Source: an uncultured Oscillospiraceae bacterium (GTDB lineage: Bacteria > Bacillota > Clostridia > Oscillospirales > Oscillospiraceae). Taken from it: a stretch of DNA of 64,000 bases. The DNA lies in assembly GCA_947589545.1 (NCBI GenBank), contig CANQBA010000014.1, positions 1 through 64,000 on the forward strand, written 5' to 3'. The translations under genes were made by a program, and so were the position numbers. This document shows, in pieces, positions 16,660 through 24,802 of the stretch. Below the pieces are notes generated by a model that was not told where the DNA came from, made no database searches, and was given only the letters and a program-made list of their open reading frames with translations. The first letter of the stretch is position 1, and each line of letters opens with the position of its first letter.

Positions 16660-17401
16660 GCCGCTCGCCCCCTTCCTCCCCGCCGGACGCGCCGTAGAGG
16701 GCGCGCAGGGGCTCCTCCGCGTCCCTGAAAAAACCGTTGGCCGCCAGGGAGACGTAGCTGTCCCCCGCGACGATGATGTGATCCAGCAGGATGAGATTGG
16801 CCCGTTGGAAGGAGCGGGCCATGGTCTCCGTCACCATCAGGTCCTCCCGGGAGGGCTGGGGGTCGCCGGTCACGTGGTTGTGCGCCAGGATCACGGCGGC
16901 GGCATCGGCCTGGATGAGCCGTCCGGCCACGTCATAGGCGTCCGCCTCCGTGGCGAAGACGTCGCCGCTGGCCACAGCGTCACAGCGCACCACACGCAGC
17001 TCCCGTGAGAGGCAGGCCACCACGGTCACCTCCCGCGAGAGGCCCCGGAGCTTCGCGGCGAAAAACCGCCCCGCCGCCCGGGGATCCGTCAGCCGGCGGG
17101 CGCGCTCCCGTTCCTCCCCGCCCCGGCGGCAGATCCGGGCCACAAGGCACAGAAAAAGCGCGGAGGCGTCGGTCATGCCCTTCACGCTTTTCAGCTCCAC
17201 CATGGTGGCGGCGGTGAGCTTCTCAAAGCCGCCCAGATGGATATAGAGACGCCGGGCCAGCCGGCGCGTCTCCTCCGCGTCGCGCCGCCCGGGGCAGTAG
17301 GTCAGCAGAGCCTCGTAGATCTCCTCGTCCCGGAACCGGGAAAGGCCGAGCCTCTGCGCTCTTTTCGCCAGCTCCGCCCGCTCCTCACTCAGCTCTCCCA
17401 A
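16646..17401 (-). CDS. radC: RadC-family JAB-domain protein
   Basis: 251 residues if translation starts at the TTG at 17401 (LGELSEERAELAKRAQRLGL), nine bases after AGGGGG. An upstream in-frame ATG at 17509 would lie upstream of the promoter at 17447-17475, so it cannot be used from that transcript. The JAB motif HNHVTGDPQPSRED is intact. RadC proteins are annotated as DNA-repair-associated, but their biochemical role is unresolved. Followed by a degenerate second RadC. Confidence 0.85.
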   Translation of the reverse strand: MGELSEERAELAKRAQRLGLSRFRDEEIYEALLTYCPGRRDAEETRRLARRLYIHLGGFEKLTAATMVELKSVKGMTDASALFLCLVARICRRGGEERERARRLTDPRAAGRFFAAKLRGLSREVTVVACLSRELRVVRCDAVASGDVFATEADAYDVAGRLIQADAAAVILAHNHVTGDPQPSREDLMVTETMARSFQRANLILLDHIIVAGDSYVSLAANGFFRDAEEPLRALYGASGGEEGGERHGGV

Positions 17402-17446
17402 AGCGCCTCGCCCCCTTTCCGGCGTCGAATCCTGTCTATATTTATA

Positions 17447-17475
17447 GTTATAGGGACAACGGCATGAGTTGTCAA
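17447..17475 (-). promoter_or_regulatory. Promoter of the radC pair
   Basis: Minus strand: TTGACA (17470-17475), 17 bases, TATAAC (17447-17452). It decides in favour of the downstream TTG start of radC. Confidence 0.75.
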
Positions 17476-17510
17476 TCCATTTTTCGCATAACGGCTGAAA
17501 ATTTGACAAA

Positions 17511-17555
17511 AAACAGCGATAGCCCCGCGACCGTCCAACGCGACCGCGGGGCTAT
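17511..17555 (-). terminator. Terminator of the short transcription unit at 17643-17762
   Basis: Minus strand: ATAGCCCCGCG / CGCGGGGCTAT (11 bp), then CGCTGTTTTTTG. It separates the short unit from the radC promoter. Confidence 0.75.
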
Positions 17556-17642
17556 GCTACTGCTTCGGTTATCAAGTTTGAAATGCTCCTTTTTGTCGTC
17601 CCTTGACTCTCACTCTGTAACTCAGTCCAACTCAGCCAAATT

Positions 17643-17762
17643 CTACGCGGGAACCTCCGCTATCGGTGCTGTGGTCTGCGCCTTGGGGATGGGGGCTTCA
17701 GGGATCTTCTTGATTCATTCCGCCTTGATGTCAGCTTTGGCGGAGCTCACTGCGTTGTACAT
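17643..17762 (-). pseudogene. Short frame of 39 codons interrupted by an in-frame TGA
   Basis: After AAAGGAGGGGAGTCCA, an ATG at 17762 opens MYNAVSSAKADIKAE, then TGA (17715-17717), then in the same frame IKKIPEAPIPKAQTT and APIAEVPA to TAG at 17643-17645. A good promoter (17790-17818) and terminator (17511-17555) frame it, so it is expressed. It could be a 15-residue leader peptide, a small gene broken by a TGG-to-TGA change, or a small RNA that happens to carry a frame. The composition on both sides of the TGA is alike (K, A, P rich), which favours a recently broken gene. Confidence 0.5.
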
Positions 17763-17789
17763 TGGACTCCCCTCCTTTGCTGTGTCTAT

Positions 17790-17818
17790 AATATAACATA
17801 TTGCCTAAATATCGTCAA
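17790..17818 (-). promoter_or_regulatory. Promoter of the short transcription unit
   Basis: Minus strand: TTGACG (17813-17818), 17 bases, TATATT (17790-17795), with an overlapping TATTATAG slightly downstream. Confidence 0.65.
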
Positions 17819-17893
17819 GCCCTTATTTCATTTTTTGACGTTTTGACGTTAAAAATCTGCCTGTAAATTTTAACCGCCCCTTTGAGGGTTCTG

Positions 17894-17940
17894 AAAAACG
17901 GGGAAAATCCCCGTTTTTACAGGCAAAACGGGGATTTTTG
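17894..17940. terminator. Two mutually exclusive hairpins ending the GH43 transcript
   Basis: AAAAACGGGGA (17894-17904) pairs with TCCCCGTTTTT (17908-17918). The same central arm can instead pair with AAAACGGGGATT (17925-17936). Read leftward, the last hairpin is followed by Ts and would terminate the GH43 messenger. Read rightward, the second hairpin plus its T-run would also terminate. Confidence 0.7.
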
Positions 17941-18010
17941 TTCAGATCAGTCGTTCAGGGCGGCTCCGACGGCGCCCATAAGGCCGCCAAAGAAGCGCCC
18001 GCCGTGCGCG

Positions 18011-19570
18011 TCAGTTGGAGACGGTAAAGGAGCAGGCGGCGCGGTCGGAGCCGTCGGAGAGGGTCAGGGAGCCGCCGGAGAGGGTGAGATATTTTCCCGG
18101 CTGGGCCACGGACTCAAAGCTGACGCCCTCGCCGGAGAGGCCCACGACGGTTTTGAAGGTCTGGTTTTCGGCCTGATAGCCGTCCCAATCCTGACTGAGC
18201 ACCACCTTATCCCCGGAGACGGTGACGTAGAGGCCCGCCTTGTTCTGGGACTCAATGGACACGGCGTATTTGTCCCCGGCGTCGGCCTTGCCCTGGACGA
18301 TCACCCACTGGCCGTCCAGCTCCTGGGCGTTTTGAAGGCCGCTGCCCAGGACTACGCTCTTGTAGGGGTAGTCGCCGTCGGCCACGGAGTTGTTAAAGCG
18401 GGCGTGCTGGAGGACTTCGCCGTTCCCCGCCGTCAGGGTGGAGACGGTGCCGAAGGGGCCGGCGGCTGTCTCCTCCAGCTTCACCACCCGGCCGTTCTGG
18501 TCGAATTTCAGCTCCTCGATGCAGGCCACGCGCCGGAAGCCGCTGCCGTGAGGCAGGGAGCCGTTGTGGTAGATGAACCAGGTCTTGCCCAGGAAGTCAA
18601 AGACGGCCATATGGTTGGTGTTGGAGGTGGCGGAGGGGAACATGATCTGTTCACCGCCGGGCAGGCCCAGGGCCTCCACCTCGTCAAAATCGTCGTCCAC
18701 ATAGAACTGGCCCTCCATGAGACTGGCGGCGGTGGCGTAGGCCATCCGCTCCCGCCAGGCCATGGCGTAGAAGAGGTAATAGGGGCCGGTGTACTGGCCG
18801 TTTTCGTCCTGGCGGCGGTAAAGCCAGGGGGCCTCGGTGAAGGCCAGAGGGGTCTTCAGGCTCTTGACGTCGGCGCCGAAGGTGACCTGTCCGTCGCCGT
18901 TATAGTCCTTGACGGAGATCATGTCCTCGTTGAGCTCGCAGATATAGAGCTTGTTGTTGCCCCAGCACAGGTACCGGTTCTCCACGCCGTCGTCCCCTGT
19001 CTCGATCCACACGGTGGGGTCGATGTCGTTGAAGTTGGACGTCTCGTCACTGGTGAAGGAGCCCTTGACGATGGGCGCGCCGATATCCGTGAAGGGGCCC
19101 GTGGGCGATTCGGACACGGCCACGCCGATGGACTGCCTGCCTCCGTCCGTCTTGTCCCAGGAACAGAAGTAGAAGTAATACATGTCCTTGCCGGTGGCGG
19201 GATCGGTATGGCGGGCGCACTGGGCGGCCCAGGCGGCGTCGTTGGCGGCCCAGTCCACGTCCTTCATGCTGAGTACCACGCCCTCGTAGTTCCATGCCTT
19301 CAGATCCTTCGTGGAATAGCACAGATACTCAGGGATGTTGTACGCCTCGTTCGCGGCCACGTCGTGGCCCACATAGAGGTACAGGGTATCCCCCACCACC
19401 AGGGTGGAGGGGTCGCCGCCGTAGGTGAGCTGGCCGTCGCCGTCAAAGCCCCCGATGGGATTTCCGACGCTTTTGGGAAGCTCCAGCGGCTCCGGGGCCT
19501 TCTCCCCGCAGCCCGCGAGGACGGCCGGCAACAGCGCCGCCGTCAGGATCAGACAAAGCCATTTTTTCAT
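18011..19570 (-). CDS. GH43-family lipoprotein glycosidase with a C-terminal beta-trefoil-like domain
   Basis: 519 residues. The signal MKKWLCLILTAALLPAVLAG followed by C marks a lipoprotein. Residues about 40-370 look like a GH43 five-bladed propeller (DGQLTYGGDPSTLVVGDTLY then LYVGHD; FNDIDPTVWIETGDDG; ENRYLCWGNNKLYICEL). About 400-519 is an accessory domain (NKAGLYVTVSGDKVVLSQDW; GKYLTLSGG) resembling AbfB/ricin-like sugar-binding modules. The family includes arabinan and xylan debranching enzymes; arabinan side chains of pectin are a sensible substrate here, but that is inference. It is monocistronic, and AAAGGGGCGG precedes the ATG. Confidence 0.85.
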   Translation of the reverse strand: MKKWLCLILTAALLPAVLAGCGEKAPEPLELPKSVGNPIGGFDGDGQLTYGGDPSTLVVGDTLYLYVGHDVAANEAYNIPEYLCYSTKDLKAWNYEGVVLSMKDVDWAANDAAWAAQCARHTDPATGKDMYYFYFCSWDKTDGGRQSIGVAVSESPTGPFTDIGAPIVKGSFTSDETSNFNDIDPTVWIETGDDGVENRYLCWGNNKLYICELNEDMISVKDYNGDGQVTFGADVKSLKTPLAFTEAPWLYRRQDENGQYTGPYYLFYAMAWRERMAYATAASLMEGQFYVDDDFDEVEALGLPGGEQIMFPSATSNTNHMAVFDFLGKTWFIYHNGSLPHGSGFRRVACIEELKFDQNGRVVKLEETAAGPFGTVSTLTAGNGEVLQHARFNNSVADGDYPYKSVVLGSGLQNAQELDGQWVIVQGKADAGDKYAVSIESQNKAGLYVTVSGDKVVLSQDWDGYQAENQTFKTVVGLSGEGVSFESVAQPGKYLTLSGGSLTLSDGSDRAACSFTVSN

Positions 19571-19625
19571 GATTTCCGCCCCTTTCGGTCGATTTTATTA
19601 TTGAATAATTTTTTACAGGCACGGC

Positions 19626-20375
19626 TTAGTTTGCGCTTCCACTGTTGAATCTGATCAGCTTGTTCCAGTCGATGGCGCCGTCCTCCGTGCAATATTCTGT
19701 AGTAAACTGGCACACAAGGCGGTTTTCCGCCTTATAATACGCCTCGTCAAAGATCGAGGCATATTCCTCGGGCTTAGTCCCCATGAATTGAATGATTTTT
19801 AGATAAAAATCGCTGTCCCCCGTCAACCAAGCCCAGAAATCCTGTCCGGCCAGCTGCCAGCATAAGCTGTTGGTTTTCTTGTTGATCCGTTTCTTGCCAT
19901 ACCCGTATCCGATCACCGGAACAGAGAGCTTATGCGCTTGCTGAACGCGCCTCGAGGCCGACTGGAAGTTTTGCAGCTGCCGTTTCTTTGAATCGTAGTT
20001 AAAAACGGAGGTCCCGCTCTTTACCGCGATGGTATAGATCATATCGCCTTTATCCACAGTCACATCCGCACCCTCTGTAACCGCTTTTTGTCCGCCGCTG
20101 ACCTCGATCGCGAGCGGCTCGAAAAAGACATTTCCGAAAATCGTCTCCTCGCTTGAGGATATGTACGCGGCTAAAATACCGTCCACAAGCTGTGTCGCGC
20201 TGGATATCCCCTTCGCTCTGTATAAGTAGGGGTTTTTGCGTTTCAGAATATCCTCCAGGTCGATCTTACTTAGTCCGCCGATCAGATTCTCATAAAACCG
20301 AGATAATCCTTTGGCTATGGCGGACTGTACTTTTTCCTCATCATAGCCTTCGTTTAACGGCTCAATTTCCAGCAT
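19626..20375 (-). CDS. Type II restriction endonuclease, PmeII-like
   Basis: 249 residues. A PD-(D/E)xK-type core is visible: GADVTVDKGDMIYTIAVKSG supplies the D and K elements, after an acidic helix (FFEPLAIEVSGGQ). The overall sequence resembles the PmeII family of type II enzymes. It overlaps the C5 methylase gene by 14 bases, as expected of a restriction-modification pair. GC is lower than in neighbouring genes, consistent with horizontal acquisition. The recognition sequence cannot be deduced with certainty from the sequence. Confidence 0.8.
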   Translation of the reverse strand: MLEIEPLNEGYDEEKVQSAIAKGLSRFYENLIGGLSKIDLEDILKRKNPYLYRAKGISSATQLVDGILAAYISSSEETIFGNVFFEPLAIEVSGGQKAVTEGADVTVDKGDMIYTIAVKSGTSVFNYDSKKRQLQNFQSASRRVQQAHKLSVPVIGYGYGKKRINKKTNSLCWQLAGQDFWAWLTGDSDFYLKIIQFMGTKPEEYASIFDEAYYKAENRLVCQFTTEYCTEDGAIDWNKLIRFNSGSAN

Positions 20376-21507
20376 CGTTCAGCCTCCCCATACTGATCGC
20401 GGCTTGGATCCGGCTGTGTATTGCCGTTCCGCGAACACGTTTGACATACACCTCCGCGCTCCCGTCCGCCGCCGCCATGATGGCCTGTCCGATCGCGGTG
20501 GACAGGCCGATGGGAACGGCGTTCCCGATCTGCTTATATTTCTCCGCCGTTGTGCCGACAATACGCCATCCGTCGGGAAATTGCTGGATCCTCGCGTATT
20601 CGGCTACGGAGAGCGGCCGGTCTTTTGTGGGATGGCACATCATTGTCGCCTTTTGTACCGGACTTGTGACCACCGTAGGGGACGGCTGCCCATAGGACAG
20701 CCGTCGGTAAAAGCCGACCTTGCCGCCGCCGGATTCGTAGGCGCCTCCCATGGCTTCCTTTTTCATATCTTCAGGAAGATCCCTCCAGTTTCCGCCCTCG
20801 GGGATCAATCTTAAATACTTTAATCTGCTTTCCGAAAAGAACTCACATTCGCCCGGACAGTCTTCAAGATCCCTTATCGTATCCCCCAGAGTCACCCAAC
20901 GGCTCCCCGGATTTTGATGCTTTTGGAAATGTGTGGGGATCGGCAGGAATATCGGCTCATTGTCCCGGCTGCCTATCATAACAAACCTTTCCCTGAACTG
21001 CGGCACGCCATAATTTACGGCGTCAAGGACTCCATAGACGGTCTTATACCGCAGACGACTGAATTCCTCCAGGATCACATCTATGACTTTCGCGTTTGTA
21101 GCGGCGCCTCCCTCATCTCTTAACCTGGAGGACAGCAGGCCCTTCACGTTTTCCATGACGAAAAAGCGGGGTCTGATCTCATTGATCATGCGCACGAAAT
21201 CCATAAACAGGCTTCCGCGCGGATCGTTCAGGCCCATGCGCCTCCCCGCTGTGCTGAACGGTTGACACGGCGGGCCGCCGCATATGAGGAAGGGCTCTCC
21301 CGGCTTCATCTCCGTCAGCTCCAATATCGTCTCGGACGATAATCCCCTTATATCTCCACCGATCCCAAATTGTCCGTTCTGGATCATTGTATGAACACAA
21401 GACGGCTCCACATCCTGGCCAAAGACAATATTGGCGCCCGCCATATTTAAGCCGATGTCCAATCCCATCGCTCCGGAAAAGAGAGAAATAGATTTAACTG
21501 CGTCCAT
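20362..21507 (-). CDS. DNA (cytosine-5-)-methyltransferase
   Basis: 381 residues from the ATG at 21507, which follows GGGAGGATCCT. C5-methylase motifs in order: I (SLFSGAMGLDIGLNMAG), IV with the catalytic cysteine (GGPPCQPFSTAGRR), VI (FFVMENVKG), VIII (YGVPQFRERFVMIGSRD), and IX/X near the end (QIGNAVPIGLSTAIGQAI). It protects the host from the co-encoded PmeII-like endonuclease. The pair forms a small low-GC island between higher-GC genes. Confidence 0.93.
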   Translation of the reverse strand: MDAVKSISLFSGAMGLDIGLNMAGANIVFGQDVEPSCVHTMIQNGQFGIGGDIRGLSSETILELTEMKPGEPFLICGGPPCQPFSTAGRRMGLNDPRGSLFMDFVRMINEIRPRFFVMENVKGLLSSRLRDEGGAATNAKVIDVILEEFSRLRYKTVYGVLDAVNYGVPQFRERFVMIGSRDNEPIFLPIPTHFQKHQNPGSRWVTLGDTIRDLEDCPGECEFFSESRLKYLRLIPEGGNWRDLPEDMKKEAMGGAYESGGGKVGFYRRLSYGQPSPTVVTSPVQKATMMCHPTKDRPLSVAEYARIQQFPDGWRIVGTTAEKYKQIGNAVPIGLSTAIGQAIMAAADGSAEVYVKRVRGTAIHSRIQAAISMGRLNDAGN

Positions 21508-21628
21508 AGGATCCTCCCACCGCGCTGTCAATTTGGAGCTTTATTACAGAATATCATCATTTTCGCTCCGCGTCAATCAAAAACGCAAAAAACAGCCGTC
21601 TCTCCGGCACGGGAATTTCCTTTCCCTC

Positions 21629-21657
21629 TTGATTTCCGCCGTTTAACACGCTATAAT
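21629..21657 (+). promoter_or_regulatory. Promoter of the ECF S component-coaX operon
   Basis: TTGATT (21629-21634), 17 bases, TATAAT (21652-21657). The 5' leader of about 95 bases is GC-rich, with GGCCCCGGCGACGGGGC-type pairing. I cannot assign it to a known riboswitch. Confidence 0.65.
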
Positions 21658-21759
21658 CATAAAGGCCCCGGCGACGGGGCGCGAATATTGCGCCGCATCC
21701 CCCATCCCCCGCCCGACAGAACGGGGCGCAAGGGAGCGACAGCAGGAGGTAATGGTAAA

Positions 21760-22359
21760 ATGAATAACGCAAACTCTGTCAAAACGAGGAAACTGGTGCT
21801 TTTAGCCGTCCTCACCGCCGTCATCGTGGTGCTGCAGGTGATCACCCAGTTCTTAAAGCCCGGCTTCTTCCCCATCACCCTGTCCCTGACGCCCATCATC
21901 GTTGGCGCGGCCCTGTGCGGTGCCGGCGCAGGCGCGTTTCTGGGCTTCGTGTTCAGCGTGATGGTGCTCCTGGATCCCGCCACCGGCGCGTTCCTGGCCG
22001 TCTCCATCCCCGGCACGGTCATCACCGTCATCCTGAAGGGCACCCTGGCAGGCTTCGTCTCCGGGCTTGTCTACAGGCTCCTGGAGAAGAAAAACGAGTA
22101 TGTGGCCGCCGTCGGCGCCGGCATCGTAAGCCCCCTGGTGAACACCGGCATCTTCTTTATTGGGTGCCTTATCTTCTTCGCCGGCTACTGCGTCCAGGTG
22201 GGCGAGAGTCTGGGCCTTTCGGGCAGCGTCTTTACCACGATCGCCACGGTGTTTATCGGCGCGAACTTCTTTATTGAGCTGGCCGTCAACGTGGTGCTCT
22301 CCGGCGTGATCGTGATGCTCGTAAAAAACGGACGGAAGATCTTGAAGCTGGCAAAATAA
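21760..22359 (+). CDS. ECF transporter S component, probably for pantothenate
   Basis: 199 residues with six hydrophobic segments and the GAGAGAFLGFVFSVMVLLDP motif region typical of ECF S components. The ATG at 21760 follows AGGAGGTAATGGTAAA. It is 19 bases upstream of coaX (pantothenate kinase), and S components paired with coaA/coaX are usually PanT-type vitamin B5 transporters, so that substrate is inferred from context. The shared energising module (EcfA/A'/T) is not in the window. Confidence 0.82.
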   Translation: MNNANSVKTRKLVLLAVLTAVIVVLQVITQFLKPGFFPITLSLTPIIVGAALCGAGAGAFLGFVFSVMVLLDPATGAFLAVSIPGTVITVILKGTLAGFVSGLVYRLLEKKNEYVAAVGAGIVSPLVNTGIFFIGCLIFFAGYCVQVGESLGLSGSVFTTIATVFIGANFFIELAVNVVLSGVIVMLVKNGRKILKLAK

Positions 22360-22378
22360 TTTTTCAGGGGGTGTGAAT

Positions 22379-23149
22379 ATGCTTCTGGCTGTGGATATCG
22401 GCAACACCCACATCTGCCTTGGCTGTATGCGGGGCCTGGAGATCGTCCGCATGGTACGGCTCACCACCAACAAGCTGAAAACCGATTTTGAGTACGCGTC
22501 CGATCTGCGTCACTTTTTCGATTTCTATAACATAGACGTCTCCGCCCTGGACGGGGCCATCATCTCCTCCGTGGTGCCGCCGCTGACCAACGCCTTCTCC
22601 GGCGCCGTGAAGCTGGCCACGGGGGTGACCCCCATGATCCTGGGCAAGGGCGTCAGAACCGGCGTCAACATCCTCATCGACGACCCGGCCCAGACCGGCG
22701 CGGATCTGGTGGCCGCCGCCGCCGGGGCGCTGAAGCTCTACGCCCCGCCCCTCATCATCATCGACATGGGCACCGCCACCACCATCTCCGTTCTCAACAA
22801 ACAGGGCTCCTTCATCGGCGGCACCATCGGCCCTGGCGTGGCCCTGGGCCTGGCGGCCCTCAGCTCCGGCACCAGCCAGCTGCCCAACATCTCCCTGGAG
22901 GCCCCGGCCAAGGTCATCGGCACCAACACCGTGGACAGTATGCGCTCCGGCGCCGTCCTGGGCGCGGCGGCCATGCTGGAAGGGATGATCGAGCGCATCG
23001 AGGCCGAGCTTGGTGAGAGCGCCACGGTGATCGCCACCGGCGGCATCGCCTCCTCGGTGTGTCCCCTGTGCCGGCGGGAGATTTTGGTCAACGACGACCT
23101 TTTGCTCACCGGCCTTGCGGCCATCTTTGAAAAGAATCGGAAGAAATAA
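22379..23149 (+). CDS. coaX: Type III pantothenate kinase
   Basis: 256 residues from the ATG at 22379, after AGGGGGTGTGAAT. It has the ASKHA-fold phosphate motif MLLAVDIGNTHICLG, adenosine-binding IIDMGTATTISVLNKQGSFI, and the GGTIGPGVALGLAAL loop. It catalyses the first step of CoA synthesis from pantothenate. Co-transcribed with a probable pantothenate uptake protein, giving a salvage pair. Confidence 0.93.
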   Translation: MLLAVDIGNTHICLGCMRGLEIVRMVRLTTNKLKTDFEYASDLRHFFDFYNIDVSALDGAIISSVVPPLTNAFSGAVKLATGVTPMILGKGVRTGVNILIDDPAQTGADLVAAAAGALKLYAPPLIIIDMGTATTISVLNKQGSFIGGTIGPGVALGLAALSSGTSQLPNISLEAPAKVIGTNTVDSMRSGAVLGAAAMLEGMIERIEAELGESATVIATGGIASSVCPLCRREILVNDDLLLTGLAAIFEKNRKK

Positions 23150-23173
23150 ACCGCGAAAAATCGTTTTTTCCCT

Positions 23174-23204
23174 CCGCCGGCTCTCATGGGCCGGCGGCTT
23201 TTTT
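23174..23204 (+). terminator. Terminator of the coaX operon
   Basis: CCGCCGG (23174-23180) pairs with CCGGCGG (23191-23197), followed by CTTTTTT. Confidence 0.75.
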
Positions 23205-23214
23205 GAGAAAAAAA

Positions 23215-23243
23215 TTGAAATTCGCCCCGCGGTCTGTTATAAT
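23215..23243 (+). promoter_or_regulatory. Promoter of the PHP-domain gene
   Basis: TTGAAA (23215-23220), 17 bases, TATAAT (23238-23243), 33 bases upstream of the start codon. Confidence 0.75.
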
Positions 23244-23276
23244 GTCAGTAACTATCAGAAGAAAGGGAGGATCGCC

Positions 23277-24101
23277 ATGCTTTCCGATTACCATATGCAC
23301 TGCAAGCCCTACTCCCCCGATGCCGGGGACTACATGGATGAGATGGCCCAGGGGGCGCTGAGGCGCGGCATGACCCACATCTGCATCACCAACCACGTGG
23401 AAAACTGCACCCAAAGCCCCGAATTTCCCGATCAGTTCCCGCCCTTCGGCGACTGGGGCTGGGAGCATCTGTGGATGACCTATGCCGGCGTGCGGGAAAA
23501 ATACGCAGGACGCCTGGATATACGGCTGGGCGCCGAGGTGGGCTCGCCACACTATCTCCCCGAGGAGGGCCTGGATATCTACGCCCGCCCGGAGCTGGAG
23601 TTCGTCATCGGCTCGGTGCACAATCTGCGCCACGCCAAGGATTTTTACTACCTCAACTACCCGGAGGACTTTGACAATTTCCGGCCCGCCGTGGAGCAGT
23701 ATCTGGACGAATACATCGAGCTTGCCGGCTCCGGCCTGTGCGACGTGCTGGGCCACATCGGCTACATGCAGAAGTACATGGCCCGGCAGGGCAAGGGCTT
23801 CGACATGATGCTCTTTGAGGAGCGGCTGCGGATCCTGTTCAAGACCTGCGTGGAGCACGGCGTGGGGATCGAGGTCAACACCGCCGCCCTCTCCGACACT
23901 TTGGGCGACTTTCTGCCCCAACCCTCGGTGGTGAAGCTCTACCGGGACATGGGCGGGGAGATCGTCACCGTGGGCTCCGACGCCCACCGGGCCGAGGACG
24001 CGGGAAGCGGCATCCGGGAGGGCTTCGAGCTTCTCAGGACGTGCGGCTTTAAGTACGTCTGCCTCTACGAGGAGCACGTACCGAAATTCGTAAAGATATA
24101 A
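23277..24101 (+). CDS. PHP-domain phosphatase, histidinol-phosphatase (HisJ) family
   Basis: 274 residues from the ATG at 23277, after GGGAGGATCGCC. The PHP metal motifs are seen in order: DYHMHCKPYSPDAG, TNHVEN, RLGAEVG, GSVHNL, and near the end VGSDAHRAED. Family members hydrolyse histidinol phosphate or related phosphoesters. No other his gene is nearby, so the precise substrate is uncertain. The following RpiB/LacAB gene is about 30 bases away and may be co-transcribed. Confidence 0.85.
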   Translation: MLSDYHMHCKPYSPDAGDYMDEMAQGALRRGMTHICITNHVENCTQSPEFPDQFPPFGDWGWEHLWMTYAGVREKYAGRLDIRLGAEVGSPHYLPEEGLDIYARPELEFVIGSVHNLRHAKDFYYLNYPEDFDNFRPAVEQYLDEYIELAGSGLCDVLGHIGYMQKYMARQGKGFDMMLFEERLRILFKTCVEHGVGIEVNTAALSDTLGDFLPQPSVVKLYRDMGGEIVTVGSDAHRAEDAGSGIREGFELLRTCGFKYVCLYEEHVPKFVKI

Positions 24102-24132
24102 TGTTAAATGTAAAGAGAGAAGGAACGAGAAC

Positions 24133-24579
24133 ATGAAAATCGCTCTTGGCTGTGACCACGGCGGATACGATCTGATGCAGACAGTGAAGGCGCATCTGGA
24201 GGAGCAGGGACACATAACCCTCAACTTCGGCACCTTCTCCAAGGACAGCTGCCACTACCCGGAATTTGGCGCCAGGGCCGCCCACGCGGTGGCGGAGGGC
24301 CAGTGCGACTTAGGGGTGGTCATCTGCACCACCGGCATCGGCATCTCCATGGCCGCCAACAAGGTTCCCGGCGTCCGGTGCGCCCTGTGCTCCGACTGCT
24401 ACAGCGCCGAGATGACCCGCCGCCACAACAACGCCAACATGCTGGCCCTGGGGGCCAACGTGGTGGGCCCGGGCCTGGCTTTGAAAATCGTGGACACGTT
24501 TCTGAGCCACACCTTCGAGGGCGGCCGCCACGCCACCCGCGTGGGGATGCTCTCGGCCATCGAGCGCGGGGAGATGTGA
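24133..24579 (+). CDS. rpiB: RpiB/LacAB-family sugar-phosphate isomerase
   Basis: 148 residues. Characteristic elements are IALGCDHGGYDL, the catalytic cysteine segment VVICTTGIGISMAANKVPG, and RRHNNANMLALGA. RpiB interconverts ribose-5-P and ribulose-5-P; other members act on allose-6-P or galactose-6-P. The gene runs straight into the next one (two-base gap). Confidence 0.88.
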   Translation: MKIALGCDHGGYDLMQTVKAHLEEQGHITLNFGTFSKDSCHYPEFGARAAHAVAEGQCDLGVVICTTGIGISMAANKVPGVRCALCSDCYSAEMTRRHNNANMLALGANVVGPGLALKIVDTFLSHTFEGGRHATRVGMLSAIERGEM

Positions 24580-24580
24580 C

Positions 24581-24802
24581 ATGGCCCGGGACGAGGTGCG
24601 CATCTACCGCTCCCGCAAGCCCCTGAAAACGGCCCTGGCCGTCATCTTCTCCGTGCTGGCGGGCCTCGTGATCATCGCGGCGGGGCTTTTTTTCGGGTTT
24701 CGTAAATACATCGTCTACACCTCCGACGGCGTGAAGCTGGAGGTGCCCTGGCTGGAGGAGCCGGAGGAGCGCGTCCCCGGCACCTGGGAGGCAACTCCGT
24801 GA
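24581..24802 (+). CDS. Small single-pass membrane protein
   Basis: 73 residues. A basic cytoplasmic N-terminus (MARDEVRIYRSRKPLKTALA) leads into one TM helix (VIFSVLAGLVIIAAGLFFGF), then an external acidic tail (GVKLEVPWLEEPEER). The family was not recognised. Its last bases overlap the ApbE start (GTGA), so it is translated together with that flavin-transfer lipoprotein and may be a partner of it. Confidence 0.7.
   Translation: MARDEVRIYRSRKPLKTALAVIFSVLAGLVIIAAGLFFGFRKYIVYTSDGVKLEVPWLEEPEERVPGTWEATP

Noticed and set aside
17715..17717. TGA read as selenocysteine
   Set aside because: No convincing selenocysteine-insertion hairpin directly downstream, and the surrounding peptide shows no redox motif; a nonsense mutation or leader peptide is simpler.
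17464..17796. 110-codon plus-strand frame
   Set aside because: It runs through the terminator, the short unit and its promoter on the opposite strand; no ribosome site.
17882..19648. 588-codon plus-strand frame opposite the GH43 gene
   Set aside because: It starts inside the terminator hairpins and has shadow-like composition.
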